6,064 bases of DNA. Origin: an uncultured Candidatus Altimarinota bacterium (lineage in GTDB: Bacteria; Patescibacteriota; Gracilibacteria; CAIRYL01). The position numbers and the translations under genes were made by a program. The notes under the pieces are model-generated. The model did no database searches, was not told where the DNA came from, and saw nothing but the letters and a program-made list of their open reading frames with translations. Below are positions 5,585 through 6,064 of the stretch, piece by piece (positions within the stretch are counted from its first letter, which is position 1; each line of letters starts with the position of its first letter). Where the stretch lies: positions 1 to 6,064 of the forward strand of contig CAMZLA010000039.1 in NCBI GenBank assembly GCA_947311665.1. Direction: 5' to 3'.

Positions 5585-6064
5585 ATGGCAAATAATTCTC
5601 TCGTTGTACAATCAAATGAACTGATAGAAGCTAGCTATCGGCTTTCTTTGGTCGAAGCAAAAGTGATTTTAAAAATCGCGAGTATGATCAAGCGAGAAGA
5701 TAAAGTTTTTGATGATTATCATATCCCTGCAAAAACTTTGATGAAAGAAATAAATCTGGGAGAAAGAAATTATGCAGAATTAAAAAAAGCAACAGAGGGG
5801 CTTGTGAGTAAAACCGCAACACTGCAGGAATCTGACGGAGAGTTACAAATTTCTTTTCTGGCAAGTGCAAAGCATTACACAAAGGGAGTAAAAAAGGGGA
5901 TGATACGCTTTCGATTAGATCCAGGACTCAAACCATATTTATTACAGCTCAAGAAAAAATTCACATCGTTTAGGCTAGAAAATACGCTCAATTTAAGAAG
6001 TATTTATGCTATCAGGGTATATGAACTCCTGAAACAATACGAAACGATTAAAAAACGCAGTATA
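5585..6064 (+). CDS. repB: Rep_3-family plasmid replication initiator, N-terminal part (cut by window edge)
   Basis: The frame is open for 160 codons from the ATG at 5585 to the window end with no stop. It starts MANNSLVVQSNELIEASYRL and continues LSLVEAKVILKIASMI. The 'V.SN.LIEASY.L...E.K' opening is characteristic of Rep_3 (RepB/RepE/pi-like) initiators. It reaches the first winged-helix hallmark, LNLRSIYAIRVYELLKQY, near residues 137-154. The family is usually around 230-400 residues, so the second winged-helix domain, which makes the main iteron contacts, lies outside the window. The protein binds the iterons just upstream, melts the adjacent AT-rich DNA and recruits the host replisome. 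Expression is probably repressed by Rep itself through the half-iteron in its promoter. No Shine-Dalgarno is visible in GTAGCTCCTTTTTT before the ATG. A sampled line has 23 G+C in 60 bases, matching the nuclease gene rather than the helicase-LRR pair. Confidence 0.93.
   Translation, partial: MANNSLVVQSNELIEASYRLSLVEAKVILKIASMIKREDKVFDDYHIPAKTLMKEINLGERNYAELKKATEGLVSKTATLQESDGELQISFLASAKHYTKGVKKGMIRFRLDPGLKPYLLQLKKKFTSFRLENTLNLRSIYAIRVYELLKQYETIKKRSI

Noticed and set aside
5688..5882. Minus-strand open frame inside rep.
   Set aside because: Antisense to a clear Rep_3 coding frame; no supporting signal.

Overview
The window looks like part of a low-GC bacterial plasmid. The evidence is a Rep_3-type replication initiator gene running off the right edge, preceded by five identical 16-bp iterons and an AT-rich stretch. 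At the left edge is the extreme N-terminus of a probable serine site-specific recombinase on the minus strand. The host cannot be named. None of the four readable plus-strand starts has a Shine-Dalgarno-like sequence, all three complete genes end in TAA, and the base composition is strongly AT-biased. These traits fit several lineages. The best promoter, upstream of rep, is of ordinary sigma70 type.

Layout from left to right: (1) 1-41, start of a serine recombinase, minus strand, cut by the edge. (2) 42-271, divergent intergenic region with several short perfect palindromes that could be operator or recombination-site elements. (3) 272-1282, DUF1016/YhcG-type PD-(D/E)XK nuclease. (4) 1313-4078, a 921-residue UvrD/Rep-type helicase with a complete DEDDh exonuclease domain inserted in its second half and a J-domain at its C-terminus. 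(5) 4090-5031, a cytosolic leucine-rich-repeat protein with nine 23-residue repeats of two strictly alternating types. (6) 5032-5584, a non-coding replication-origin region: AT-rich segment, five helically phased iterons, then a promoter whose -35 element lies in an inverted half-iteron. (7) 5585-6064, N-terminal 160 codons of the Rep_3 initiator.

The rep gene, its iterons and probably the recombinase form the plasmid backbone. The helicase and LRR genes are 11 bp apart on one strand, share an extremely AT-rich composition, and are flanked by less AT-rich genes. They look like a two-gene cargo unit acquired separately, and the YhcG-like nuclease may or may not belong to it. I cannot match this helicase-exonuclease-J-domain plus LRR pair to any named system. 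A nucleic-acid-targeting defence module, with the LRR protein as sensor or partner, is one reading. The other is a plasmid replication accessory, because Rep_3-type initiators of plasmids P1 and F depend on DnaJ/DnaK and UvrD-like helicases drive replication of some plasmids. Both are inference.
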